DNA from: Rhodococcus sp. BP22
GTDB lineage: Bacteria; Actinomycetota; Actinomycetes; Mycobacteriales; Mycobacteriaceae
Reading direction: 5' to 3'
Length of the DNA: 64,000 bases
Assembly (NCBI RefSeq): GCF_014281965.1
Contig: NZ_JACFTB010000011.1
Coordinates: forward strand, 1-64,000
Positions 33,919-41,990 of the stretch are shown here, piece by piece. The notes below the pieces were generated by a model. It was given only the letters and a program-made list of their open reading frames with translations. It did not search any database and had not been told where the DNA came from. How positions within the stretch are numbered: the first letter of the stretch is position 1; the number at the start of each line of letters is the position of its first letter. The position numbers and the translations under genes were made by a program.

Positions 33919-34823
33919 GTGAGAACACGATCGGTTTCGTCGGTCTCGGCCATATGGGCGGACCGATGGCAGCGAACCTGGTGAAAGCCGGATACACGGT
34001 TCAGGGCTTCGATCTCGTCCCTGCAGCGCTGGAGCAGGCAACGAAGGACGGCGTGACCGTCGTCGAATCGGCCGTGGCTGCAGTGTCGAACGCCGATGTC
34101 GTGATCACGATGCTGCCCAACGGCAGACTCGTGCTCGATCTGTACAAGGATCTACTTCCAGTTGCCGCGCCTGGAACCTTGTTCATCGATTCCTCGACCA
34201 TCGATGTCGCCGACGCACATGCTGCGCACAAGCTTGTCGACGACGCGGGCCACCGCGGTCTCGACGCTCCGGTATCGGGTGGTGTCGGCGGTGCGGCTGC
34301 GGGCACGCTGACGTTCATGGTCGGCGGGTCCGAAGAGGACTTCACCTCGGCTGCAGCTGTTCTCGACGTCATGGGTCGCAAAGTTGTGCATTGTGGCGCT
34401 GCGGGCAACGGCCAAGCCGCCAAGATCTGCAACAACATGATCCTCGGGGTGTCGATGATTGCGATCAGCGAGGCCTTCGTGCTCGGCGAGAAGCTCGGCC
34501 TCAGCAATCAAGCGTTGTTCGACGTCGCATCCACCGCGTCCGGGCAGTGCTGGGCGCTGACTACCAATTGTCCTGTGCCAGGACCGGTTCCGACCAGTCC
34601 GGCCAACAACGACTACACACCCGGGTTCGCGGCAGCATTGATGGACAAAGATCTCGGTCTTGCTGCCAATGCACTGCGCGCCAACGGTGTCCACGGCGTT
34701 CTCGGACTCAAGGCCGCTGAGCTCTACTCGGAGTTCAAGGAAACATCCGGTGGTGGAACGGACGTGGACTTCTCCGGCATCATCAACGACATTCGCGAAC
34801 GTTCGACGGAGGAGAGCAAGTGA
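33915..34823 (+). CDS. mmsB: 3-hydroxyisobutyrate dehydrogenase
   Basis: 302 residues from ATG 33915, overlapping the hydrolase stop. NAD-binding [20 protein letters not shown], substrate motif [20 protein letters not shown] and [15 protein letters not shown] with the catalytic Lys. It oxidises 3-hydroxyisobutyrate to methylmalonate semialdehyde, the substrate for MmsA at the head of the operon. Stop overlaps the next start (GTGA). Confidence 0.95.
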   Translation: MSENTIGFVGLGHMGGPMAANLVKAGYTVQGFDLVPAALEQATKDGVTVVESAVAAVSNADVVITMLPNGRLVLDLYKDLLPVAAPGTLFIDSSTIDVADAHAAHKLVDDAGHRGLDAPVSGGVGGAAAGTLTFMVGGSEEDFTSAAAVLDVMGRKVVHCGAAGNGQAAKICNNMILGVSMIAISEAFVLGEKLGLSNQALFDVASTASGQCWALTTNCPVPGPVPTSPANNDYTPGFAAALMDKDLGLAANALRANGVHGVLGLKAAELYSEFKETSGGGTDVDFSGIINDIRERSTEESK

Positions 34824-35596
34824 GTGACTACGAAACCATCCTGCTGGAGCGGCGAGGCCGCGTCGGGATCATCACGCTGAATCGTCCGAAGGCGCTCAAC
34901 GCGTTGAATTCTCAGCTGATGCACGAGGTGGTGTCCGCGGTCGAGGACCTCGACGGAGACCGCGGTATCGGGGCCATCCTGATCACCGGCTCGGAGAAAG
35001 CCTTCGCTGCGGGTGCCGATATCAAGGAAATGCAGCCGAAGTCGTACATGGATGTTTATGCCGAGGACCTGTTCAGTGCCTGGGATCGACTGTCGGCAGC
35101 GCGCACGCCGATCGTCGCGGCCGTATCGGGATACGCGCTCGGTGGAGGCTGCGAGCTGGCGATGCTGTGCGATGTCCTGATCGCTTCCGACACAGCGGTA
35201 TTCGGTCAGCCGGAGATCAAGTTGGGTGTAATCCCCGGAATCGGTGGGTCGCAGCGCCTGACTCGCGCCGTCGGTAAGGCCAAGGCGATGGAGATGGTCC
35301 TGACCGGGCGAAACATGAAGGTCGAAGAGGCTGAGCGAGCGGGGCTCGTCTCGCGAATCGTGCCCGCCGCGGACCTGCTCGACGACGCTATCGCAACCGC
35401 GACGACCATCGCCGAGATGTCGCTTCCGATTGCGATGATGGCCAAGGATGCGGTCAACCGCTCGTTCGAATCCTCGTTGGCCGAGGGCATTCGGTTCGAG
35501 CGTCGGCTGTTCCATTCGACCTTCGCGACCGAGGATCAGAAAGAAGGCATGTCTGCCTTCATCGACAAGCGTAAGGCGACATTCGTCAATCGGTGA
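34820..35596 (+). CDS. Enoyl-CoA hydratase
   Basis: 258 residues from GTG 34820. Crotonase marks: [50 protein letters not shown] with the first catalytic Glu region, and [24 protein letters not shown] with the second. This is a typical short-chain hydratase, and here it should hydrate methacrylyl-CoA. It closes the operon, followed by a hairpin at 35607. Confidence 0.94.
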   Translation: MSDYETILLERRGRVGIITLNRPKALNALNSQLMHEVVSAVEDLDGDRGIGAILITGSEKAFAAGADIKEMQPKSYMDVYAEDLFSAWDRLSAARTPIVAAVSGYALGGGCELAMLCDVLIASDTAVFGQPEIKLGVIPGIGGSQRLTRAVGKAKAMEMVLTGRNMKVEEAERAGLVSRIVPAADLLDDAIATATTIAEMSLPIAMMAKDAVNRSFESSLAEGIRFERRLFHSTFATEDQKEGMSAFIDKRKATFVNR

Positions 35597-35606
35597 TCGA
35601 TCCGTT

Positions 35607-35639
35607 CAGCCCTGCTGTCCGACAGTGACAGCAGGGCTG
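35607..35639. terminator. Hairpin after the valine operon
   Basis: CAGCCCTGCTGTC (35607-35619) and GACAGCAGGGCTG (35627-35639) are perfect 13-base arms with a seven-base loop. There is no run of T, as is common for actinobacterial terminators. It lies ten bases after the stop and also ahead of the end of the convergent MarR gene. Confidence 0.75.
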
Positions 35640-35677
35640 CTTCGTGCGCGGATACAGCGAAGCTGAGCGCGCTCCGG

Positions 35678-36211
35678 TCACCAGGCCGGTGACGACCCGA
35701 TGTCCTCGAAGTCACCGGCTGTGCGCCTCAGTTCGGCAAGAATGCGCACCAGCGACGTCAGACGTTCCTTCGATAAACCAGGCTTGCTGAATACCTGTTC
35801 GTTGAGTTTTTCGGTGGCGTCGACGGCCAGGGTGCGACCCTCTTCGGTGATCTCCACCAACGTCGTTCGACGATCGCTCGGGTGCGGTGTTCGGCGCACG
35901 TACCCCGCCGCTTCGAGGCGGTCGACAGCGTTGGTGACACTCGTGGGGTGCACCTGCAATCGTGCACTGGCCTTCGCCATCGGCAGTGCACCGTTCTTCG
36001 TGAACGTCAACAGGGTGAGAAGTTCGTAACGGGAGAACGTCAATCCAGTGGGCTTGAGCGTCTCTTCGACTCGCGCGAGCATGATCTGCTGCGCCCGCAT
36101 CAACGAAGTGACAGCGGCCATTCCGTCGGCGACGTCACCCCATCCATGTGCGGTCCACTGACGGTGGGCCTCTGCAATGGGATCGAGGGGAAGTGGCGAT
36201 GGCGCTGGCAT
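35678..36211 (-). CDS. MarR-family transcriptional regulator
   Basis: 177 residues from ATG 36211, with GGAGGATGAAGGT upstream. Winged HTH: RYELLTLLTFTKNGALPMAKASARLQVHPTSVTNAVDRLEAAGYVRR, with the recognition helix in HPTSVTNAVDRL and the wing PSDRRTTLVEIT. It is convergent with the valine operon and may repress it through the palindrome at 30144, but that is only inference from nearness. Confidence 0.9.
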   Translation of the reverse strand: MPAPSPLPLDPIAEAHRQWTAHGWGDVADGMAAVTSLMRAQQIMLARVEETLKPTGLTFSRYELLTLLTFTKNGALPMAKASARLQVHPTSVTNAVDRLEAAGYVRRTPHPSDRRTTLVEITEEGRTLAVDATEKLNEQVFSKPGLSKERLTSLVRILAELRRTAGDFEDIGSSPAW

Positions 36212-36263
36212 ACCTTCATCCTCCCATGGGCGGCGGCGGCGATGCCGTCTCTACCCGTCGGAA

Positions 36264-36854
36264 TCAGGCAAGCAGCGCAGGAGCCCTGGCTACGGTCACA
36301 GCCCAGTCCGCACTCTCGTGCCACGGTCGCAGATCCCACGTCGAGAAGCGGTGCTCGTGGAGTAAGCCGACCGACTCCAGGTCGGCGTCGAACTTCTCCA
36401 CGGTGTACTCCCTGTCCGTGGCGAATCCGGCGACGAAGACTCCTCCGGGCTTCAGGTGCGCCGTCATCCGCTCGAGAGCCGATCGTTCCGTGCCCGGTGT
36501 CATGAAGACCATCACGTTGCCGGCGACCACGACGGCATCGAATGTCTCGCCGAGGTCGAGTTCGGTCAGATCGGCCTGATGAACCGTCAGGTCGGTGTGC
36601 TCTCGTGCAGCTTCGACGAAGACAGGATCGAGATCCACCGCGGTCACTCGATGTCCGCGCCGGGCGAGTTCGGCGCCGAGACGGGCTGTGCCACAGCCCG
36701 CGTCGAGGACCGAACTCTCCGGCGCCAGGAGTACGTCGACCATCCGCGCCTCGCCGTGTAGGTCGACGCCTCGCGCTTGAAGCCGCGCGAAGCGTTCGAC
36801 GTACTTCCTGGACTCATCCTCGGAGTTGTCGATCTGCCAGCGTGTCGGAGCCAT
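36264..36854 (-). CDS. Class I SAM-dependent methyltransferase
   Basis: 196 residues from ATG 36854. Motif I is VLDAGCGTARLGAELARRGH, then VTAVDLDPVFVEAAR (acidic end of strand 2) and FDAVVVAGNVMVFM. The substrate cannot be told. It stands alone between the MarR gene and the sulfotransferase operon, on the same strand as both. Confidence 0.87.
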   Translation of the reverse strand: MAPTRWQIDNSEDESRKYVERFARLQARGVDLHGEARMVDVLLAPESSVLDAGCGTARLGAELARRGHRVTAVDLDPVFVEAAREHTDLTVHQADLTELDLGETFDAVVVAGNVMVFMTPGTERSALERMTAHLKPGGVFVAGFATDREYTVEKFDADLESVGLLHEHRFSTWDLRPWHESADWAVTVARAPALLA

Positions 36855-36902
36855 CCCGCCACCCTAGCGTTCACCGGAGTCGGGCATCACCGACCTGCGG
36901 AG

Positions 36903-38048
36903 TTACCTCGTCCCGAACCGGCGGTCGATGTCTTCGCCGTCGAGGCCGAAGTCTTCGAGCGTGTACTTGTGTGCCGGTCGCCGCTGCCCGCTTCGGCTTT
37001 CGGTGTGCATGGCGTCCATGGCTGAGCGTGCATTCTCGGAGAGATCGAGTCCGAAGTTCTGGTATACCTGCTCGACTGTGCGGAGGGGGTCGGCGACGAA
37101 GTCGTGATAGTCGACGTCGTAGAACTGCGCTGAGTTCGCACCGGACCTCGCAGTGGAGAAAGTGTTGAGTCCACGCTCCCACAGATCGACCTGGGTGCGC
37201 CCGATGACGTTGCCGCGGAACAGGTCCGACCAACCCTCGGTGGCGTGCTCGGCGAGGCTGCACATCGACGGCATGATCGTGCGGGGTTCGCGGTGGCATT
37301 GGATGACCAGTGCATCCGGGTAGACCTGTAGCAGCTCGTCGAGAGCGAACAGGTGGCTCGGATTCTTCAGAACCCAACGGCGATCGGTGTCGTTCATTCC
37401 GATGAGCTGGAGATTCTTCCGGTGTCGCTGGTAGGTCGAGAGCCAGCTCTGTTCGGCCAGCCATGTCGAATACGTCGGGAGATACGCGAGGCATTCGTAG
37501 GCTACGGAATGGACCGATTGCCGCAGTAGCTGCCAGCATTCCTCGACTTCGGCTGCGGACATGTAGTGCACGCCCATGAACTCGGGGTGTTCGACATGGT
37601 GTTGCGCAAACCCTTTTTCGATCTGCGCGAACAGCGGATTGGATTCCCAGGTCTCACGCGGTGGCCGAGGTTGCGGCATCTCGGTCAGCCACATCTCCAA
37701 ACCCTGGTGCGACGGGTCGGCGGTGAGCAGTCGATGCAGCGCAGTCGTGCCGGTGCGAGGAAGACCGGTCACGAAGATCGGCCGCTCGATCGTGACGTCG
37801 GCGTGCGTCGGATTCTGCTTCCATGCGAGCTCGCTGAGTGAACGCGCGACCAGCGCGCCGCGCAGGAAGTACCGGCTCATCTTGGATCCGAGTGCGGTCA
37901 GTTGTGCATCACGGTTGTACGAGTCGAGCAGGACACCGAGGGCTTCGACATAGTCGTCGGATCCGAAATCTTCGAGCCCGGTGAACTTGGTGGCAGAGGC
38001 GTGTAGATCTTCGACGGTACCGACGTTGGTGCGTTCGGTGCTGGTCAT
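36903..38048 (-). CDS. Sulfotransferase family protein (Rv3529c-like)
   Basis: 381 residues from ATG 38048 with a good AGGAGCGCAC site; upstream in-frame ATG 38093 overlaps the SDR gene. The PAPS-binding loop is GLPRTGTT (95-102), and the 3'-phosphate motif is CHREPRTIMPSMCSL later on. It belongs to the Sulfotransfer_3 type of actinobacterial sulfotransferases. It should move a sulfonate group from PAPS to an acceptor; the acceptor is unknown. It is last of a three-gene operon whose order and sizes fit Rv3531c-Rv3530c-Rv3529c of M. tuberculosis, KstR-regulated genes of the cholesterol region. PAPS-making genes sit just across the iclR gene. Confidence 0.87.
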   Translation of the reverse strand: MTSTERTNVGTVEDLHASATKFTGLEDFGSDDYVEALGVLLDSYNRDAQLTALGSKMSRYFLRGALVARSLSELAWKQNPTHADVTIERPIFVTGLPRTGTTALHRLLTADPSHQGLEMWLTEMPQPRPPRETWESNPLFAQIEKGFAQHHVEHPEFMGVHYMSAAEVEECWQLLRQSVHSVAYECLAYLPTYSTWLAEQSWLSTYQRHRKNLQLIGMNDTDRRWVLKNPSHLFALDELLQVYPDALVIQCHREPRTIMPSMCSLAEHATEGWSDLFRGNVIGRTQVDLWERGLNTFSTARSGANSAQFYDVDYHDFVADPLRTVEQVYQNFGLDLSENARSAMDAMHTESRSGQRRPAHKYTLEDFGLDGEDIDRRFGTR

Positions 38049-38056
38049 GTGCGCTC

Positions 38057-38839
38057 CTAGTGGTGGTATTCGCCGCAGTTGACGTCGAGGCATTGGCCGG
38101 TGATCGCTCGAGCCGACGGGGAAGCGAGGAATACGACGGCGTCGGCGATCTCGTCGGGTTCGGGCAGCCGTCGCAGGTCCATCGTTGCTGCAGTTTGCTC
38201 GTAGATCTGTTCGCTGCTGATGCCGTATTTCTTCGCCATGTGGTCGAAGTAGCCTTTGAGCGATTCTCCCCAGATATAGCCGGGCGCAACAGTATTGACC
38301 CGAATTCCCTGCGGACCCAGCTCGCTGGCCAGAGTTTGCGACATGGCGAGCAATGCTGCTTTGGCGATCTTGTAGCCGCCGTACTTGGGCTGCGAGTGCC
38401 TAATTACGGCCGAGTTGATCATGACGATCGAGCCGGTCGACTCTGCCAACGCCGGGGTGAACAACTGCGAGAGGCGCAGCGTTCCGAACAGTGACAGTTC
38501 CAAACCCTGTCGGATGACGGCAGGGTCGGTGTGGGCGAGGTCTTTCATCGACGGTATCGCGAAGGCGTTGTTGACCAGTACGTCGACGTGGCCGAACTCC
38601 GCGACTGCACGGGTGACCAGTGCCCCCGAAGAAGCTTCGTCGGTGATATCGGTCGGGACGGTGATCGCCGTTCGGCCGAGTTCGGCAATTTCTTTGCCGA
38701 CCTCGAGAAGGTAGCTTTCGGTGCGTGCGGCCAGCACCAGATCGGCACCCGCGGCGGCGCTGCGTAGTGCGATGGACCGGCCGAGGGATGGTCCGACACC
38801 GGAGACGACGACAACTTTGCCGTCGAGTTGTCCCGTCAT
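38057..38839 (-). CDS. Short-chain dehydrogenase/reductase (Rv3530c-like)
   Basis: 260 residues from ATG 38839, overlapping the stop of the DUF1214 gene (ATGA). The nucleotide loop is unusual, GVGPSLG (14-20), with a Pro where most SDRs have a polar residue. NNA lies at 90-92, catalytic Ser at 143, and YxxxK at 156-160. It should oxidise or reduce an alcohol/ketone with NAD(P). Length equals my recollection of Rv3530c (260). Eight bases separate it from the sulfotransferase start, so a product with a free hydroxyl group could be passed on for sulfonation. Confidence 0.9.
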   Translation of the reverse strand: MTGQLDGKVVVVSGVGPSLGRSIALRSAAAGADLVLAARTESYLLEVGKEIAELGRTAITVPTDITDEASSGALVTRAVAEFGHVDVLVNNAFAIPSMKDLAHTDPAVIRQGLELSLFGTLRLSQLFTPALAESTGSIVMINSAVIRHSQPKYGGYKIAKAALLAMSQTLASELGPQGIRVNTVAPGYIWGESLKGYFDHMAKKYGISSEQIYEQTAATMDLRRLPEPDEIADAVVFLASPSARAITGQCLDVNCGEYHH

Positions 38840-40002
38840 CCGAGCATCCTTCGTCCGACAGCGTCGCGACGGGCGGCGATGCGCAGGGCAAAGTCCTCCG
38901 GTGAAATCTTGTTCGCGTCGTAGTGCGGTAGATGCGAGGAAATGTCGTCGAAGTCGACTACTTCTACGGTAGGTCCATCTGCCGCGGTCATCTCGCGAGA
39001 GACTCGTTGCCATCGAAACTGTGCGTAACCGCGGGCATGACCTGTCGTTTCGATCCAGTTGGTCACCTGCGGGTTTCGTTCGCTGACCACCATCCTGATG
39101 TAACCGTCCGGATCGGTCTGCGCCTGCTCTGCAGTCAACGAAGTTTGGTGGTTGATGTAGTCGAGGGAGATGTACCACATGCTGCCCAGCTGGAACCCTT
39201 GATACGGTGCGTCGGACACGGGCACCGTGATGATCATGGCCTGGTCCTCGCGCAGTTCGTAGTGACCGGCCGAAGAATACTGGGTGCTCAATCCTCCTGG
39301 CGTGAGCCGCGGTTCGGTGAGGGTGTTGACGTCGAGATTGAGGTAGAACCACTGCGGGAACTGCAAAAAGGTGTGGATACGGCCGAGGAGCATCTTGCCG
39401 GCGGTGGAGTAGCGTTTCGCCACAGATTCTTTCGTGGGCGGCGCGGGGGATTCCCCTGAGGTGCCTGCTCGATGGATGGTGAGCGTGCCCCGGGCCGCAG
39501 ACCAGTCGTTGTAGACCTCGCGGACAACCAGCATCGAGGAACCCTCGCCGAGGGTGAAGTGGTTGGGCAGGTCGGAAGGGCGACCGAAGTGCACTTCGAA
39601 CGAGCCGTCGTCGGCGATGTCGATCGAGCGATCGTCGAAGGCGGTCAAGCTGTCCGGGACATCGACGGGGGAGTAGTCACCCTTGAGTATCTGGAAGCTG
39701 AGATCGGTTGTGGTGCCTCGTGTTCCGCGCACGATGTATTCTGCATCGTCACGAATGTTGGCATGAAAGTAGAGCGTGTCGGGGTTGTCGAGGCCCATCT
39801 TCGTGTACGGGCCGGTCGAACTCGCGAAGAATGGAAATTCCTTGTCGTACGCCCAGGCCATCTGAATGGATGCGCGGATACTGCCGGCGAGGTAGTCGTA
39901 TCCCTCGAGCAGGTCCTGTTCTGTTCGTATGTGCGGAGCGTCTTCGATAATCTTCTCGGCCGCTGCGATTGCTTCTGCGAGTGAATCGGTGAGCACACCC
40001 AT
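38836..40002 (-). CDS. DUF1214-type conserved protein (Rv3531c-like)
   Basis: 388 residues from ATG 40002 after GAGGAG. No signal peptide. The C-terminal half resembles the DUF1214 domain: WFYLNLDVNTLTEPRLTPGG, ISLDYINHQTSLTAEQAQTDPDGYIRMVVSERNPQVTNWIETTGHARGYAQFRWQR, noted as PDGYIRMVVSERNP and NWIETTGHARGYAQFRWQR. Function unknown; some relatives are annotated as cyclase-like or ligand-binding. First gene of the operon, with two palindromes between it and iclR. Confidence 0.82.
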   Translation of the reverse strand: MGVLTDSLAEAIAAAEKIIEDAPHIRTEQDLLEGYDYLAGSIRASIQMAWAYDKEFPFFASSTGPYTKMGLDNPDTLYFHANIRDDAEYIVRGTRGTTTDLSFQILKGDYSPVDVPDSLTAFDDRSIDIADDGSFEVHFGRPSDLPNHFTLGEGSSMLVVREVYNDWSAARGTLTIHRAGTSGESPAPPTKESVAKRYSTAGKMLLGRIHTFLQFPQWFYLNLDVNTLTEPRLTPGGLSTQYSSAGHYELREDQAMIITVPVSDAPYQGFQLGSMWYISLDYINHQTSLTAEQAQTDPDGYIRMVVSERNPQVTNWIETTGHARGYAQFRWQRVSREMTAADGPTVEVVDFDDISSHLPHYDANKISPEDFALRIAARRDAVGRRMLG

Positions 40003-40017
40003 CTCCTCGTGCTTAGT

Positions 40018-40033
40018 GGTACAAATATGTACC
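40018..40033. promoter_or_regulatory. Operator A1, GGTnCAAATATGnACC palindrome
   Basis: GGTACAAATATGTACC, ending arms GGTAC/GTACC, lies 15 bases from the start of the DUF1214 operon. The same palindrome with one changed base pair, GGTCCAAATATGGACC, lies before cysD at 41034. The paired change (A..T to C..G) keeps the symmetry, strong evidence for a protein-binding site. The adjacent iclR product is the most likely binder. Confidence 0.75.
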
Positions 40034-40063
40034 GATGTGGTAGAACGAGATCTGTATCGACAA

Positions 40064-40077
40064 TAGAACGTGTTCTA
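40064..40077. promoter_or_regulatory. KstR-like box B1
   Basis: TAGAACGTGTTCTA is a near-perfect palindrome and fits the KstR consensus TnnAACnnGTTnnA exactly. It sits right before the iclR ribosome binding site (AGGAAGGG) and between the two divergent starts. KstR is the TetR-type repressor of cholesterol degradation in mycobacteria and rhodococci. Confidence 0.75.
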
Positions 40078-40087
40078 GGAAGGGTCA

Positions 40088-40984
40088 ATGAGTAGTCGCA
40101 ACTCGCCACCGACGGACCGAGTCGTCGCGGTCCTGGACTTCATGGTTGCCAGGAGTGACCGACGGTTCGGACTCTCTGCGCTGGCACGTGAACTCGGCCT
40201 GAGCAAGCCCACCTGTCTGGGCATCCTGACCTCACTGGTCGGCGCTGGATATCTGGTTCGCGACCCTGTTTCGGTCACCTACGGCCTCGGTCCCGCGCTG
40301 ATCGCCGCCGGGCGTGCGGCGCAGCAGGGGTTCGCGGTCGGCCCGCTCGCGCGCACGCACCTCGAAGCTCTCAGTGCGCGATACGACACGACGTGCACGG
40401 CTTCGGGCGTGGTCGGTGATCGCATCACCATCCTCGAGTTGACCTGCCCCGACGGGCGGCAGGCTGCCGTGAAGGTGGGGCAGGTCTATCCGTTCGCGCC
40501 GCCAGTAGGGCTCATGTACGTGCTGTGGGATACCGACGAGCGGCTCGATTCGTGGCTGGGTCGTGAACCGACACTGCCGGTCCGGATGGACGTCGCTCAT
40601 CTTCGCCGCGTGGTCGACGAGTGCCGCAGAACCGGGTATCTAGTCGAGACGTTGACGGCTGTGGGGCAGAGGCTGCACACCGTCATGGCGGGTGTTGCCG
40701 CACATGATCTTCCGGGGGAGGTTCGCGAACTCCTCGGTGAGATGGTGTCCGGTCTGGGTGAGCGGGTGTACCTGGGCGCGGAGGAGGCTGGTGCCGACGC
40801 TGCGCACGAGGTCAGTGTCATCGCGGCTCCGACGTACGACGCGCAGGGTCATCAGTCGTTGGTGCTGACTCTGCATGTCGGAGCGTCGATTTCGGGCGAG
40901 GACATTGCCGAGCGTGGGCAAGCGCTCGCTGCTGCTGCCTCTGCGATCACGGCGGAAGTAGGCGGTCGTGCGCCGACCCGTTGA
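40088..40984 (+). CDS. IclR-family transcriptional regulator
   Basis: 298 residues from ATG 40088 after GGAAGGG. N-terminal winged HTH: RVVAVLDFMVARSDRRFGLSALARELGLSKPTCLGILTSLVGAGYLVRD, recognition helix LSKPTCLGILTSL. The C-terminal IclR ligand domain runs from about residue 80 with TYGLGPALIAAGRAA and a conserved HTVMAGVAAHD region. It is divergent from the DUF1214-SDR-sulfotransferase operon and upstream of cysD-cysNC-cysQ, and identical operator pairs flank it in mirror order (A-B-iclR-B-A). It probably controls both operons in response to an unknown ligand. Confidence 0.9.
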   Translation: MSSRNSPPTDRVVAVLDFMVARSDRRFGLSALARELGLSKPTCLGILTSLVGAGYLVRDPVSVTYGLGPALIAAGRAAQQGFAVGPLARTHLEALSARYDTTCTASGVVGDRITILELTCPDGRQAAVKVGQVYPFAPPVGLMYVLWDTDERLDSWLGREPTLPVRMDVAHLRRVVDECRRTGYLVETLTAVGQRLHTVMAGVAAHDLPGEVRELLGEMVSGLGERVYLGAEEAGADAAHEVSVIAAPTYDAQGHQSLVLTLHVGASISGEDIAERGQALAAAASAITAEVGGRAPTR

Positions 40985-40991
40985 CCAATAC

Positions 40992-41005
40992 TGAAACACG
41001 TTCTA
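40992..41005. promoter_or_regulatory. KstR-like box B2
   Basis: TGAAACACGTTCTA fits TnnAACnnGTTnnA; its right half (ACACGTTCTA) is the exact reverse complement of that in box B1. It starts eight bases after the iclR stop and 74 bases before the cysD start codon. Bases beyond it (TTCTATT, TCGAT) also match the outward-read sequence next to B1, so the two promoter regions look homologous. Confidence 0.72.
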
Positions 41006-41033
41006 TTCTTCGATCACGGATTTGAACCGCGCC

Positions 41034-41049
41034 GGTCCAAATATGGACC
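41034..41049. promoter_or_regulatory. Operator A2, GGTnCAAATATGnACC palindrome
   Basis: GGTCCAAATATGGACC, followed by GATG as in A1, lies 29 bases before the cysD ATG. The gap from box B2 is 28 bases, against 30 between A1 and B1. It marks the cysD operon as a target of the same regulator as the sulfotransferase operon. Confidence 0.75.
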
Positions 41050-41078
41050 GATGCGTTGTGATCGGAGGGCCCTCACCG

Positions 41079-41990
41079 ATGTCGACCTCGTACGAACTCA
41101 CGCACCTTGCTGCGCTCGAAGCGGAAGCCGTCCACATCTTCCGCGAAGTCGCCGCTACCGCCGAACGTCCGGTGCTGCTGTTCTCCGGTGGCAAGGACTC
41201 GGTGGTGATGCTCCATGTGGCAGCCAAAGCCTTCTGGCCCGCCCGACTCCCGTTCGCCGTCATGCACATCGACACCGGTCACAATTTCGACGAGGTCCTG
41301 TCCTTCCGCGACCGCGCGGTCGAGCACTTCGGCGTCAACCTGACCGTGGCCAGCGTGCAGGACGACATCGACTCCGGACGCTCGATCGAGGAGAGCGGGC
41401 CGGGGGTCAGCCGAAACCGACTCCAGACCGCGACCCTGCTACGTGCGATTTCCGAGAACTCGTTCGATGCAGTGTTCGGTGGTGCCCGTCGGGACGAGGA
41501 GAAGGCGCGTGCGAAAGAGCGTGTCTTCAGCTTTCGTGACGAACATGGCCAGTGGGATCCACGCCGTCAGCGCCCGGAACTGTGGCAGTTGTACAACGGC
41601 CGTCACCGGCGAGGCGAGCACTTTCGGGTGTTTCCGCTGTCGAACTGGACCGAACTCGATATCTGGCAATACATCGAGGCAGAGCAGATCGAACTCCCAC
41701 ACATCTATTACGCGCACAATCGCACGGTCGTGCCACGAGCCGGAATGCTGCTGGCAGTCTCGAGATTCGTACCGGTGCTGCCAGGGGAAGAACCCTTCGA
41801 GGGGACGGTCCGCTTTCGTACCGTCGGCGATGCGACCTGCACCGGGTGTGTGCAGTCCTCGGCCGCCGATGCGCACGACGTCGTACTGGAAGTCGCGGCC
41901 AGCAGAATGACCGAGCGTGGCGCGACGCGGGCCGACGACCGTATTTCGGAGGCCGGAATGGAAGACCGCAAGAAGGAAGGTTACTTCTGA
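41079..41990 (+). CDS. cysD: Sulfate adenylyltransferase subunit 2
   Basis: 303 residues from ATG 41079, nine bases after GGAGGG; an open frame from 41022 would start inside the operator region. PP-loop SGGKDS (36-41), FGGARRDEEKARAKERVFSFRD and RVFPLSNWTELDIWQYI are CysD marks. With the GTPase half of CysNC it makes adenylyl sulfate from ATP and sulfate. One-base TGATG overlap with cysNC. CysD-CysNC is the standard mycobacterial sulfate activation complex, but here it is downstream of an IclR/KstR-type control region. Confidence 0.96.
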   Translation: MSTSYELTHLAALEAEAVHIFREVAATAERPVLLFSGGKDSVVMLHVAAKAFWPARLPFAVMHIDTGHNFDEVLSFRDRAVEHFGVNLTVASVQDDIDSGRSIEESGPGVSRNRLQTATLLRAISENSFDAVFGGARRDEEKARAKERVFSFRDEHGQWDPRRQRPELWQLYNGRHRRGEHFRVFPLSNWTELDIWQYIEAEQIELPHIYYAHNRTVVPRAGMLLAVSRFVPVLPGEEPFEGTVRFRTVGDATCTGCVQSSAADAHDVVLEVAASRMTERGATRADDRISEAGMEDRKKEGYF

